A program made the position numbers and the translations under genes. Shown one piece after another: positions 14,641-22,955 of a stretch of DNA of 64,000 nucleotides. Within the stretch, counting starts at the first letter, position 1. Every line of letters begins with the position of its first letter. The notes beneath the pieces were generated by a model that saw only the letters and a list, made by a program, of their open reading frames with translations, had not been told where the DNA came from and ran no database searches. Origin of the DNA: Aeromicrobium choanae (GTDB lineage: Bacteria > Actinomycetota > Actinomycetes > Propionibacteriales > Nocardioidaceae); the NCBI RefSeq assembly GCF_900167475.1, contig NZ_LT796768.1, positions 2,418,001 through 2,482,000 of the forward strand. The letters run 5' to 3'.

Positions 14641-17600
14641 GTGCCCGAACTCGTCCTGCAGCGGCCCGATGCCGTGCGTGCCGCAGCACCCCGGCTCGAC
14701 GAGGCCCAGCGCTCGGTCGTCGACCACCGGGGCGGGCCCCTGCTCGTCCTGGCCGGACCCGGAACGGGCAAGACCACCACGCTCGTCGAGGTCGTCGTCG
14801 ACCGCATCGAGTCCGGCGAGCTCACCCCCGAGCAGATCCTCGTCCTCACCTTCAGCCGCAAGGCCGCCGGCGAGCTGCGCGACCGCATCGGACGGCGTCT
14901 GTCGGGCACCGCCGCCACCGTGCCGGCGATGACCTTCCACGCCTTCTGCTACGCCCTCGTGCGCGAGTTCAGCGACCCCGAGGCGTTCGCCGCACCGCCC
15001 GAGCTGATGACCGCCCCGACCCGCGACGCCGTGGTCGCCGACCTGCTCGGCGGGCACGACGCCGCCACCTGGCCGGCGTCGCTGCGCGAGGCGCTCGGCA
15101 CCCGCGGTCTGGCGGCCGAGCTGCAGTCGTTCATGGCGGCGGCGGTCACCCGCGGCCTCGGTCCCGACGACCTGCGCGCGCTGGCGATCACGCGCGAGCG
15201 GCCCGAGTGGGCCCGCGTCGCCGACGCGATCGAGGAGTACCACCAGGTCATCGACTTCCAGAACCGCACGGACTACACCGACCTCGTCACGCGGGCGGCG
15301 GCGATCGCGGGCGATCGCGACCACCGCCGGGCGCTGCGCGACCGCTACCGGCTCGTCGTGGTCGACGAGTACCAGGACACCGACCCACTGCAGGTGCGGC
15401 TGCTGCACGACCTCGCCGGCGACGGTCGCGACCTGGTCGTGGTGGGCGACCACGACCAGGCGATCTACGGCTTCCGCGGCGCCGACCCGGCGGCGATCAC
15501 GCGCTTCCCCCAGCAGTTCGCCGCGTCCGGCCGGCCCGCGCCCACCGTGGCCCTCACCACCACCCGTCGCTTCGGGCCGCGGATCCTGGCCGCCGCGCGC
15601 GTGGCGCTGGGGAACCCGCCCGTGCCCCCCGGACTCGACGCGCGAGCGGCCGACCAGCACCGCAACCTGAGGTCGGCCGCGTCGCAGGAGGGTCGGGTCG
15701 AGGTCGCCACCTACGCCTCCGCGACGGCCGAGGCCGAGCACATCGCCGGCATCCTGCGCCGGGCCCACCTCGACGACGGCCTGGCCTGGTCCGACATGGC
15801 GGTCCTGGTGCGCACCGGCGCCGACCTCACGCGGCTCCAGCGGGTTCTCGGCCCCGCCGGGGTGCCCGTGGAGGTCGCGGGCGACGAGGTGCCGCTCGTG
15901 GCGCAGCCGGCGGTCCGCACGCTGCTGCTGGCGCTCGAGGCCGCCGACCGGATCGCGCGCGACGAGCCCCTCGATACCGAGACGGCCGAGGCGCTGCTCA
16001 CCGGTCCGCTGGCCGGACTAGACGGGCCGGCGATGCGCCGGCTCGGGCGGGCCCTGCGCCAGCGCGACCCCGAGACGCCGTCGAGCGACCTGGTGGCCGC
16101 GGCCCTCCTGGATCCGGCGGCGCTGGGCGTCACCACCACCGACCGCTCCACCGCCGACGCCGTCGGCGCGGCCCGCGACCTCGCGGCGCTCCTCGGCCGG
16201 GCAGCGGCCGTGCTGCGGCGCGGCGAACCGCCCGAGCAGGCCCTCTGGCTGCTGTGGGACGGCACCGGCTGGCCCGCCCGCCTGCGCGAGCAGTGGACCG
16301 GCGTCGAGGGGCGGGTGCACGCCGATCGCGACCTCGACGCGGTGTGCGCGCTGTTCCGGCATGCCGCCCGGGCCGAGGAGGGCGGCCGCCGCCGCGACGC
16401 CGTGAACTTCGTGGCCGAGCTGCGGGCCCAGCAGATCCCCGCCGACCAGCTCGAGACCAGCGCCACCCGCCCCGACGCCGTCCGGCTGATGACGGCCCAC
16501 CGGTCCAAGGGCCTGGAGTGGCCGCTCGTCGTGGTCGCCGGCGTGCAGGCCCAACGGTGGCCCGACCTGCGCACGCGCGGGAGCCTGCTGCGCTCGGAGC
16601 ACCTCGACGGGCCGGCCGAGCCCGGCGCCCGCGGCGAGCAGCTGCGCGAGGAGCGCCGGCTGTTCTACGTGGCCTGCACCCGGGCCACGAGCCGCCTGGT
16701 GGTCACGGCGGTCCAGACACCCACCGACGACGGCGACCAGCCGTCGCGCTTCGTCGCCGAGCTGCTCGGCGCCGGCTTCGGCACCGAGGCCGACCTCCCG
16801 CTGGGTCGCCCGGCGCGGCCGGTGTCGCTGCGAGGGGTGGTCGCCGAGCTGCGGCGCGTCGGCGAGCAGTCCGAGGATCCCGCGGTGCGCGACGAGGCCG
16901 CCGCGATGCTGGCCGAGGTCGTCCGCGCCGACCTGCCGCTCACCCGAGCGGCCGATCCCGACCGCTGGTGGGGGCTGTCCGAGCCCACGCGGTCCGACGC
17001 CCCGTGGCGGCCGCAGGACCAGCCGCTGGCCCTGTCCGGGTCGGCGGTCGAGGGGATCACGGCGTGCTCGCTGCGCTGGTTCCTCGGGCGCGAGGCGCAC
17101 GGCGAGTCCGCCTCCACGTCGGCGCAGGGCTTCGGCTCGATCGTGCACGCCCTCGCGGCCGACGTGGTGCAGCGCGGGGTCGAGCCCGACGAGGTGGCCA
17201 TGGCCGCCCGGCTCGACGAGGTCTGGCACCGGCTCGACCACCAGGCCGCTTGGCTGGGCGAGCGCGAGCGGCAGGCCGCTCACGAGACGCTCGTCCGGTT
17301 CGCCCGGTGGCACCGGGCCAACCCGCGCACGCCGCTGGCGGCCGAGCACGCGTTCACCTCCACGCTCGTGGTCGGTGGCGAGGAGGTCCTGCTCCGCGGC
17401 TCGATGGACCGCGTCGAGATCGACGCCGACGGACGGGTCCACGTCGTCGACTTCAAGACCAGTCGCAACGCGCCCGGCCCGCGCAAGATCGCCGAGCACG
17501 CCCAGCTCGGCATCTACCAGATCGCCGTCGAGCACGGGGCCGTCGCGTCGCTCGGAGTCGACCAGGCCCGCTCGGGTGGTGCCGAGCTCGTCCAGCTCCG

Positions 17601-17820
17601 TACGCCCGCCGGCGCGAAGGACCCCGACTCGCCGAAGGTCCAGCCGCAGGCCGCGCCCGCACCGGAGGAGGCGTTCTTCGCGCTCGAGCTGCTGGCCGAG
17701 TCGGCGCGCACCGTGCGTGACGAGCGGCTCGTGGCGCGCCCGAACGAGCACTGCGGCTTCTGCGACTTCCAGACCCTGTGCCCCGTGATCACCGGCCCCA
17801 CGGTCGGAGGGCCCCCATGA
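14641..17820 (+). CDS. adnA: AdnA, UvrD-like helicase with RecB-type nuclease
   Basis: A 1059-residue subunit of the actinobacterial AdnAB complex, which resects double-strand breaks for recombination. The UvrD-type motor shows LAGPGTGKTTT (Lys44), motif II VVVDEYQDTD, GDHDQAIYGFRG and motif VI-like LFYVACTRA. The nuclease domain has FGSIVHALA and VVDFKTS, and an iron-sulfur set, Cys809, Cys1038, Cys1041 and Cys1047 (HCGFCDFQTLCP), which identifies it as AdnA rather than AdnB. GTG 14641 is preferred to ATG 14569: the extra 24 codons have low GC at third positions and TTGCAT precedes GTG by 6 nt. It is followed by a 12-codon ORF bridging to adnB. Confidence 0.93.
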   Translation: MPELVLQRPDAVRAAAPRLDEAQRSVVDHRGGPLLVLAGPGTGKTTTLVEVVVDRIESGELTPEQILVLTFSRKAAGELRDRIGRRLSGTAATVPAMTFHAFCYALVREFSDPEAFAAPPELMTAPTRDAVVADLLGGHDAATWPASLREALGTRGLAAELQSFMAAAVTRGLGPDDLRALAITRERPEWARVADAIEEYHQVIDFQNRTDYTDLVTRAAAIAGDRDHRRALRDRYRLVVVDEYQDTDPLQVRLLHDLAGDGRDLVVVGDHDQAIYGFRGADPAAITRFPQQFAASGRPAPTVALTTTRRFGPRILAAARVALGNPPVPPGLDARAADQHRNLRSAASQEGRVEVATYASATAEAEHIAGILRRAHLDDGLAWSDMAVLVRTGADLTRLQRVLGPAGVPVEVAGDEVPLVAQPAVRTLLLALEAADRIARDEPLDTETAEALLTGPLAGLDGPAMRRLGRALRQRDPETPSSDLVAAALLDPAALGVTTTDRSTADAVGAARDLAALLGRAAAVLRRGEPPEQALWLLWDGTGWPARLREQWTGVEGRVHADRDLDAVCALFRHAARAEEGGRRRDAVNFVAELRAQQIPADQLETSATRPDAVRLMTAHRSKGLEWPLVVVAGVQAQRWPDLRTRGSLLRSEHLDGPAEPGARGEQLREERRLFYVACTRATSRLVVTAVQTPTDDGDQPSRFVAELLGAGFGTEADLPLGRPARPVSLRGVVAELRRVGEQSEDPAVRDEAAAMLAEVVRADLPLTRAADPDRWWGLSEPTRSDAPWRPQDQPLALSGSAVEGITACSLRWFLGREAHGESASTSAQGFGSIVHALAADVVQRGVEPDEVAMAARLDEVWHRLDHQAAWLGERERQAAHETLVRFARWHRANPRTPLAAEHAFTSTLVVGGEEVLLRGSMDRVEIDADGRVHVVDFKTSRNAPGPRKIAEHAQLGIYQIAVEHGAVASLGVDQARSGGAELVQLRTPAGAKDPDSPKVQPQAAPAPEEAFFALELLAESARTVRDERLVARPNEHCGFCDFQTLCPVITGPTVGGPP

Positions 17821-17855
17821 CAAGAACCAGCGCAGTGTTCGGAGCAGCGCCGTGA
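17817..17855 (+). CDS. 12-codon ORF linking adnA and adnB
   Basis: ATG 17817 overlaps the adnA stop (ATGA), and the TGA at 17853-17855 overlaps the adnB GTG start (GTGA). The encoded peptide would be MTRTSAVFGAAP. The double overlap could carry terminating ribosomes from adnA to adnB and so hold the two subunits in balance. It could also be chance in a 31-nt spacer; adnB has its own GGAG at 17841-17844. Confidence 0.3.
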   Translation: MTRTSAVFGAAP

Positions 17856-20800
17856 CCCCGCTCGTCCGCGACACCGACCACCTGCGCGAGGTGCTGGGGA
17901 TCCCCTTCAGCGGTCCGCAGCTGGCCGCGATCACGGCCGACCCGGCGCAGCCCCAGGCAATCATCGCCGGTGCCGGCGCGGGCAAGACCGCGGTGATGGC
18001 GGCGCGCGTCGTGTGGCTCGTGGGCCACCTCGGCTACGCACCCGACCGGCTGCTCGGGCTCACGTTCACCTCGAAGGCCGCCGCCGAGCTGGCCGGGCGG
18101 GTGCGCGAGTCGCTCGACCTCGTCGGCGACTTCTCCGAGTTCGGCGAGCCCACCGTCTCCACCTATCACGCCTTCGCCGGCACGCTGATCGCCGAGCACG
18201 GCCTGCGGATGGGGATCGAGCCCGACCTGCGCGTGCTGGCCGATGCGACGCGGTTCCAGATCGCGGCGCGCACCGCCCGCGGGCACGACGGCCCGCTCCG
18301 GCACGTCTCGGCCTGGCTGCCCACCGTGATCGGCGACCTGCTCGAGCTCGACGGCCAGCTGTCCGAGCACCTCGTCACCACCGACGAGCTCCGCGCGTTC
18401 GACCGCGCCACGATCGAGGCGGCCGAGCGGGCCGAGAAGCCGCTCAAGTGGCACGAGGAGATCGTCGCCGCGTCGATGAAGCGCGACGAGCTGGCCGACC
18501 TGGTGGACGAGTACCGCGCGGCCAAGGCCGACGCCGGCGTCATGGACTTCTCCGACCAGATGGCCTGGGGAGCCCAGCTCGCCACCCTGCCCGAGGTCCA
18601 GCAGGTGCTGCGGGAGCGCTACGACGTGGTGCTGCTCGACGAGTACCAGGACACGTCGGTGGCCCAGCGCGACCTGCTGCAGGCCCTGTTCGCCGGACGC
18701 CCGATCAGCGCGGTGGGCGACCCGGCGCAGGGCATCTACGGCTGGCGCGGCGCCGCCTCGGGCAACCTCACCGCGTTCCTCGACGACTTCCCGGGCGCCG
18801 GCGGTGAGAAGGGGCGGCTGTTCAGCCTCGACGTCACCCGCCGGTGCGCGCCGGAGATCATCGACCTCGCCGGCTACGTCGCCCGCGACTACTACGGCTC
18901 GCCCGGCATCGCCGAGATCGTCACGCCGCTGAGGGCGGCCCCCGAGAACCCCTCGGGCGAGGTCTCGGTCGCCCTGCACGAAGGCGTGGCCCAGGAGATC
19001 GAGGCGCTGGTCGATCTCGTCGTGCAGTCGGTCGAGAGCGGGGTCGCGCGACGCGAGATCGCGATCCTCGTCCGCACCACCAACGAGAATCCCGAGATCG
19101 TCCGGGCCCTGCGCTCGCGGGGGCTCCCCGTCGAGATCGTCGGCCTCACGGGCCTGCTCCAGCAGCCCGAGGTCGTCGACGTCCTCTCCGTGCTGGCCGT
19201 GCTGGACGACGTCACCGCCAACCCCGCGATGCTCCGTCTGCTCACCGGGGTGCGCTGGCGGATCGGCGAGCGCGACCTCGCGCTGCTGGGCCAGCGCGCG
19301 GCCGAGCTCGGGCGGCAGTGGCGCACAGGGGCAGAGACGGACGGCTCCGATCCCGACGCGGTCCTGCAGGCGGCACTCGACGAGGCCACCGCCGGAGTCG
19401 ATCCCACCGAGATCGTCTCGCTGGCCGAGGCGGTGGAGGATCCGGGCCCCGCGTCCTACTCCGAGGCGGCGCGCACCCGCTTCGCCGACCTGGCCGCGAT
19501 GCTGCGGCGGCTCCGACGCCATGCGCACGAGCCGCTGCTCGACCTGGCCCGCCGCGTCGTCACCGAGCTCGACCTCGACGTCGAGCTGCCGGTCGCCGGA
19601 GTCCCCACCGACAACCTCGCGCTGCTGATCGACGCGATCGGCGACTACGCCCAGCACGACCGCTACGCCTCCCTGCCGGGCCTGCTGGCGCACCTCGACG
19701 CCGAGCGCGAGTACAACGAGGGCATGGAGCTGAGCGCTCCGTCCGACGCCGACTCGATCAAGCTGCTGACCATCCACCGGGCCAAGGGCCTGGAGTTCGA
19801 GGAGGTCTTCGTGCCGTTCGTGTCCGGCACGGTCTTCCCGTCCGGGCGCGGCCGGTCCCGCTGGCCCACGGTCGCCAAGGCCCTCCCGGCTCCGCTGCGC
19901 GGCGATGTCGACTTCGTGCCGCAGGTCGCCGAGTTCACCGGCCCGGCGAAGAAGGCGTTCGAGGAGGACACCCGTCGCGACGCGCTGATGGAGGAGATCC
20001 GGCTGGCCTACGTGGCGTTCACGCGGGCCAAGCGGCGCCTGCACGTCAGCGGCCACCGCTGGGGCCGCACCCAGCTGCGTCCGCGCGCCGAGTCGGCGTT
20101 CCTGGCCGACGTGCGCGACTGGCTGGCCGAGCGCGGCATCGAGCCCGTCGTGTGGGCCGAGGCGCCCGTCGACGACGACCAGAACCCGCACCTCGTCGAC
20201 CAGACCGTGCCGTGGCCGGTGGCGCTCACCTCGTTCGACCGCCGCCGCGAGCTCGCCGAGGCCGTGCGTCGCCACCTGAACGAGCCGGAGGCTCCTCCCG
20301 TCGAGGGCGATGAGCGCCTCGCCGAGCTGCGCATCGACCTCGACCTGCTCCTGGAGGAGGCGCGCGCGCGTGCCGAGCGCCGGATCGAGGTCACCCTGCC
20401 GGCGTCCCTCTCGGCCACCGAGGTGCTCGCGCTCGACGCCGACGAGGAGGCCTTCGTCCGGTCGCTGGCCCGGCCGATGCCGCGACGCCCGTCGGCGGCC
20501 GCGCGCTTCGGCACGAGGTTCCACGCCTGGATCGAGGCCCGTTACGGCCAGCAGACCCTGCTGGACCCCGACGAGCTTCCGGGGCGTGGCGATGCCGAGG
20601 TCGCCGACGAGTCCGATCTCGAGGCGCTCAAGGAGGCCTTCGAGTCCGGGCCGTTCGCGGGACGCGAGCCGCTGGTCGTCGAGGCGCCGTTCTCCCTGCG
20701 TCTCGGCGGGCAGCAGGTGATCGGCCGGATCGACGCGGTGTTCGGTACTGAGTTGGCCGACGGGCTGGCCGGGTTCGAGGTCGTCGACTGGAAGACCAAC

Positions 20801-20980
20801 CGCACCCCCGACGCCGATCCGCTGCAGCTCGCGCTCTACCGGATCGCCTGGGCCGAGATGCAGGACATCGAGCCCGAGCGCGTGGTCGGCACCTTCCACT
20901 ACGTCCGGCTGGGTTCGTCGCACACGTTCGACGACCTGCCCGACCGGGCGGCACTCGAGGCCCGGCTCGGGTTACGGTGA
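17852..20980 (+). CDS. adnB: AdnB, UvrD-like helicase with RecB-type nuclease
   Basis: A 1042-residue partner of AdnA. In mycobacteria AdnB is the leading motor of the heterodimer. The motor has IIAGAGAGKTAVM, motif II LLDEYQDTS, GDPAQGIYGWRGA, and LTIHRAKGLEFE then LAYVAFTRAKRRL. The C-terminal nuclease shows FGTRFHAWIEARYG, EVVDWKTNR and LQLALYRIAW. It lacks the Cys cluster seen in AdnA, as expected. The GTG start has GGAG 7 nt upstream. NudC starts 3 nt after its stop, so adnA, adnB and nudC form one operon. Confidence 0.93.
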   Translation: MTPLVRDTDHLREVLGIPFSGPQLAAITADPAQPQAIIAGAGAGKTAVMAARVVWLVGHLGYAPDRLLGLTFTSKAAAELAGRVRESLDLVGDFSEFGEPTVSTYHAFAGTLIAEHGLRMGIEPDLRVLADATRFQIAARTARGHDGPLRHVSAWLPTVIGDLLELDGQLSEHLVTTDELRAFDRATIEAAERAEKPLKWHEEIVAASMKRDELADLVDEYRAAKADAGVMDFSDQMAWGAQLATLPEVQQVLRERYDVVLLDEYQDTSVAQRDLLQALFAGRPISAVGDPAQGIYGWRGAASGNLTAFLDDFPGAGGEKGRLFSLDVTRRCAPEIIDLAGYVARDYYGSPGIAEIVTPLRAAPENPSGEVSVALHEGVAQEIEALVDLVVQSVESGVARREIAILVRTTNENPEIVRALRSRGLPVEIVGLTGLLQQPEVVDVLSVLAVLDDVTANPAMLRLLTGVRWRIGERDLALLGQRAAELGRQWRTGAETDGSDPDAVLQAALDEATAGVDPTEIVSLAEAVEDPGPASYSEAARTRFADLAAMLRRLRRHAHEPLLDLARRVVTELDLDVELPVAGVPTDNLALLIDAIGDYAQHDRYASLPGLLAHLDAEREYNEGMELSAPSDADSIKLLTIHRAKGLEFEEVFVPFVSGTVFPSGRGRSRWPTVAKALPAPLRGDVDFVPQVAEFTGPAKKAFEEDTRRDALMEEIRLAYVAFTRAKRRLHVSGHRWGRTQLRPRAESAFLADVRDWLAERGIEPVVWAEAPVDDDQNPHLVDQTVPWPVALTSFDRRRELAEAVRRHLNEPEAPPVEGDERLAELRIDLDLLLEEARARAERRIEVTLPASLSATEVLALDADEEAFVRSLARPMPRRPSAAARFGTRFHAWIEARYGQQTLLDPDELPGRGDAEVADESDLEALKEAFESGPFAGREPLVVEAPFSLRLGGQQVIGRIDAVFGTELADGLAGFEVVDWKTNRTPDADPLQLALYRIAWAEMQDIEPERVVGTFHYVRLGSSHTFDDLPDRAALEARLGLR

Positions 20981-20983
20981 GGC

Positions 20984-21850
20984 GTGGATTTCGCGTTCGA
21001 ACGGGCCCGGCACGACCGAGCGGGGAACCTGAGGCCGCGCGATGACCTGTGGAAGACGCCCGACACCCGGGTGCTCGTCCTCGGCGGCGAGCACGTCGCG
21101 ACGATCGACGGCCCTGCGCTGCGGTGGACGTCGGTCGACGAGGCACCCGACGGCGAGTGGATCCTGCTGGGCGACCAGAACGGCACGCGTCACGCGGCCG
21201 TGGCGGTGCAGCGGGTCCCGCGCGAGCTGAGTCCCGTCAGCATCCGGATGCTGGCACCGCTGCTCGACCCCGACGAGCTCTCGCTGGCGATCCACGCGGT
21301 GGGCCTGGCGCGGTGGCTGCAGTCGCACACCTACTGCTCGCGCTGCGGCGAGTACCTCTACAGCGCCCAGGCGGGTCACCTGCGGGTCTGCCCGTCGTGC
21401 GGCACCGAGCACTACCCCCGCACCGACCCCGCCGTGATCATGCTCGTCACCGACGAGGACGACCGCTGCCTCCTGGCGCGCAACCCGAACTGGCCGGAGG
21501 GCCGGTTCTCCACGCTCGCCGGGTTCGTCGAGCCGGGGGAGACCCTCGAGGACGCGGTGCGTCGCGAGGTGGCCGAGGAGGTCGGGATCGCCGTCGGCGA
21601 CGCCACCTACCTGGGCAGCCAGCCGTGGCCGTTCCCGCAGAGCCTCATGCTGGGCTTCCGTGCGGTGGCCGAGTCCACCGACTTCGTCCTGGACGACAAG
21701 GAGATCGCCGAGGCGCGCTGGTTCACCCGCGAAGAGCTCGTGGACGCCATCGAGAACGACGGCATCGCCCTGCCGCCGCCGAAGGTCTCGATCTCACGCT
21801 GGCTGATCGAGCAGTGGTACGGCGGCGACCTGCCCGGCGCCTGGTCCTGA
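20984..21850 (+). CDS. nudC: NAD+ diphosphatase NudC
   Basis: A 288-residue Nudix hydrolase that cleaves NAD(H) and removes NAD caps from RNA 5' ends. It has the zinc ribbon CSRCG...CPSCG (near residues 115-140), the Nudix box GFVEPGET...REVAEEVG and the family-specific SQPWPFPQS motif that distinguishes NudC from other Nudix proteins. All zinc and metal ligands are present. It follows adnB by 3 nt. The same adnB-nudC order occurs in mycobacteria (Rv3201c-Rv3199c has one gene between). Confidence 0.93.
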   Translation: MDFAFERARHDRAGNLRPRDDLWKTPDTRVLVLGGEHVATIDGPALRWTSVDEAPDGEWILLGDQNGTRHAAVAVQRVPRELSPVSIRMLAPLLDPDELSLAIHAVGLARWLQSHTYCSRCGEYLYSAQAGHLRVCPSCGTEHYPRTDPAVIMLVTDEDDRCLLARNPNWPEGRFSTLAGFVEPGETLEDAVRREVAEEVGIAVGDATYLGSQPWPFPQSLMLGFRAVAESTDFVLDDKEIAEARWFTREELVDAIENDGIALPPPKVSISRWLIEQWYGGDLPGAWS

Positions 21851-21863
21851 GGGTCGTCCCTGC

Positions 21864-22265
21864 TCAGCCGCGGTTCAGGGCCGACGGGAGGTCCGTCGCG
21901 GCGAAGTCGTCACCGACGAACAGGAGGGGCTCGCCGGTTCCGCTCGCCAGCGCGTACGCGAAGCAGTCGCCGAAGTTGAGGCGGGCTCGATGCCCTGAGC
22001 CGCGGCCGAAGTCGCGGTAGGCCTCGCGCGCGGCCTTGGCGTGGCCGGCCGTGACGGGCTCGATGGCAACGCCCCAGTCGCGCAGCAGTGCATCGAGCTG
22101 GCGCGACAGTGCGGGGTCGCCGGCCTGGTCGACCACGAAGCCCAGTTCGAGGTAGGTGCCGGCGGACATGCGCGGAGCAGCCGCAGAGGCGAGCGATCGG
22201 TCGATCGCCTCCCAGCCGGGCTCACGCTTGATGACGGCCACGACCGCCGAGGTGTCGACGATCAC
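21864..22265 (-). CDS. vapC: VapC-type PIN-domain toxin
   Basis: A 133-residue PIN-domain ribonuclease. Acidic active-site residues are Asp4 (MIVDTSAV), Glu40 (TYLELG), Asp100 (NFGDCFAYALA) and Asp119 (VGDDF), so the metal centre is complete. It should cleave tRNA or rRNA when free of antitoxin. It overlaps vapB by 4 nt and is the second gene of the pair. Codon use is less GC-biased than in the flanking nudC and mycoredoxin genes, which fits later insertion into the conserved repair block. Confidence 0.93.
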   Translation of the reverse strand: MIVDTSAVVAVIKREPGWEAIDRSLASAAAPRMSAGTYLELGFVVDQAGDPALSRQLDALLRDWGVAIEPVTAGHAKAAREAYRDFGRGSGHRARLNFGDCFAYALASGTGEPLLFVGDDFAATDLPSALNRG

Positions 22266-22498
22266 CGGGGCAGACCGGCCTCGTCGTAGAGGTCGCCGGA
22301 ATCCAGCGGCGCGTCGGCGGCCAGCTGCTGCATCGCGTGGATGCGGTCGAGTCGAGCGGCGTCGGAGGACTCTCGCTCGAGCTCGGCCAACAGCTTCTCG
22401 AGCGCCAGCTCGATGGCACTCGTCTGACTGCGTCCCGTGCGGAGCGCGACCTCGCGCGCCATCGCGTGAACGTGCTCGTTCTTGATGTTGAGGGCCAC
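22262..22498 (-). CDS. vapB: VapB-type antitoxin
   Basis: A 78-residue antitoxin of the short VapB type found with Rv0623-like systems. The N-terminal part (MALNIKNEHVHAMAREVALRTG) is ribbon-helix-helix-like for DNA binding. The C-terminal part is acidic and would wrap the toxin. The GTG start follows TAGAAT on the minus strand with 6 nt between, a leaderless layout. The -10 overlaps a near-palindrome (GGTgGAATTCtACC), a probable autoregulatory operator. Confidence 0.9.
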   Translation of the reverse strand: MALNIKNEHVHAMAREVALRTGRSQTSAIELALEKLLAELERESSDAARLDRIHAMQQLAADAPLDSGDLYDEAGLPR

Positions 22499-22512
22499 GG
22501 TGGAATTCTACC
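22499..22512 (-). promoter_or_regulatory. vapBC -10 element within a near-palindrome
   Basis: On the minus strand TAGAAT (22505-22510) precedes the vapB GTG by 6 nt. The surrounding 14 bp are nearly symmetric round GAATTC, with one mismatched pair. VapBC pairs usually repress their own promoter at such a site. Confidence 0.4.
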
Positions 22513-22547
22513 TCGAGAAGGTGCCATTACACCATGCCCAGCCGCGG

Positions 22548-22793
22548 TCAGAGCCCGAGTTGGGCCTTGACCTGGGCCACCGAGGGGTTCGTGAGCGCGG
22601 AGCCGTCGGCGAAGACGAGCGTCGGCACGGTCTGGTTGCCGCCGTTGGCCTGCTCGACGACCAGCGCCGAGTCGGGATCCTGCTCGATGTCGACCTCGGT
22701 GAACTCGATGCCCTCGCGCTGCAGCTGCGACTTGAGTCGGTGGCAGTAGCCGCACCACGGCGTGGAGTACAGGACGAAGGATGCGTCGGACAT
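22548..22793 (-). CDS. mrx1: mycoredoxin (glutaredoxin-like, mycothiol-dependent)
   Basis: An 81-residue glutaredoxin-fold protein. The active site is PWCGYCHRLK with both Cys, and the cis-Pro motif is QTVPTLVF. Length and surroundings match mycoredoxin-1, which removes mycothiol from mixed disulfides in actinobacteria. GAGAGGG precedes the ATG. It is divergent from uvrD2, exactly as Rv3198A is placed next to Rv3198c in M. tuberculosis, except that vapBC now lies downstream. Confidence 0.9.
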   Translation of the reverse strand: MSDASFVLYSTPWCGYCHRLKSQLQREGIEFTEVDIEQDPDSALVVEQANGGNQTVPTLVFADGSALTNPSVAQVKAQLGL

Positions 22794-22955
22794 CGGGACC
22801 CTCTCGGTTCGGAACAGAAGCCTCTCCCGAGGTCAACGTGCCGCAGGCCACGCTCATTCCCGGGGGCCGCATACGACGCCTGTGTGCGGCGCCGGATCGT
22901 GTCGCCGGGCGGGGCTACGCTGGTCGCTGCCCACCCTCGACGCGATCTGGAGACC

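Noticed and set aside
14197-15768. 523-codon frame on the minus strand opposite the ATL gene and adnA
   Set aside because: Its residues are Arg/Gly/Ala/Pro-rich with no motifs, while the plus strand encodes complete MGMT-like and UvrD-type motifs. It is a GC-driven shadow.
17789-20923. 1044-codon frame antisense to adnB
   Set aside because: It mirrors adnB codons, is repetitive in His/Val/Glu/Arg and has no recognisable domain. adnB carries all helicase and nuclease motifs.
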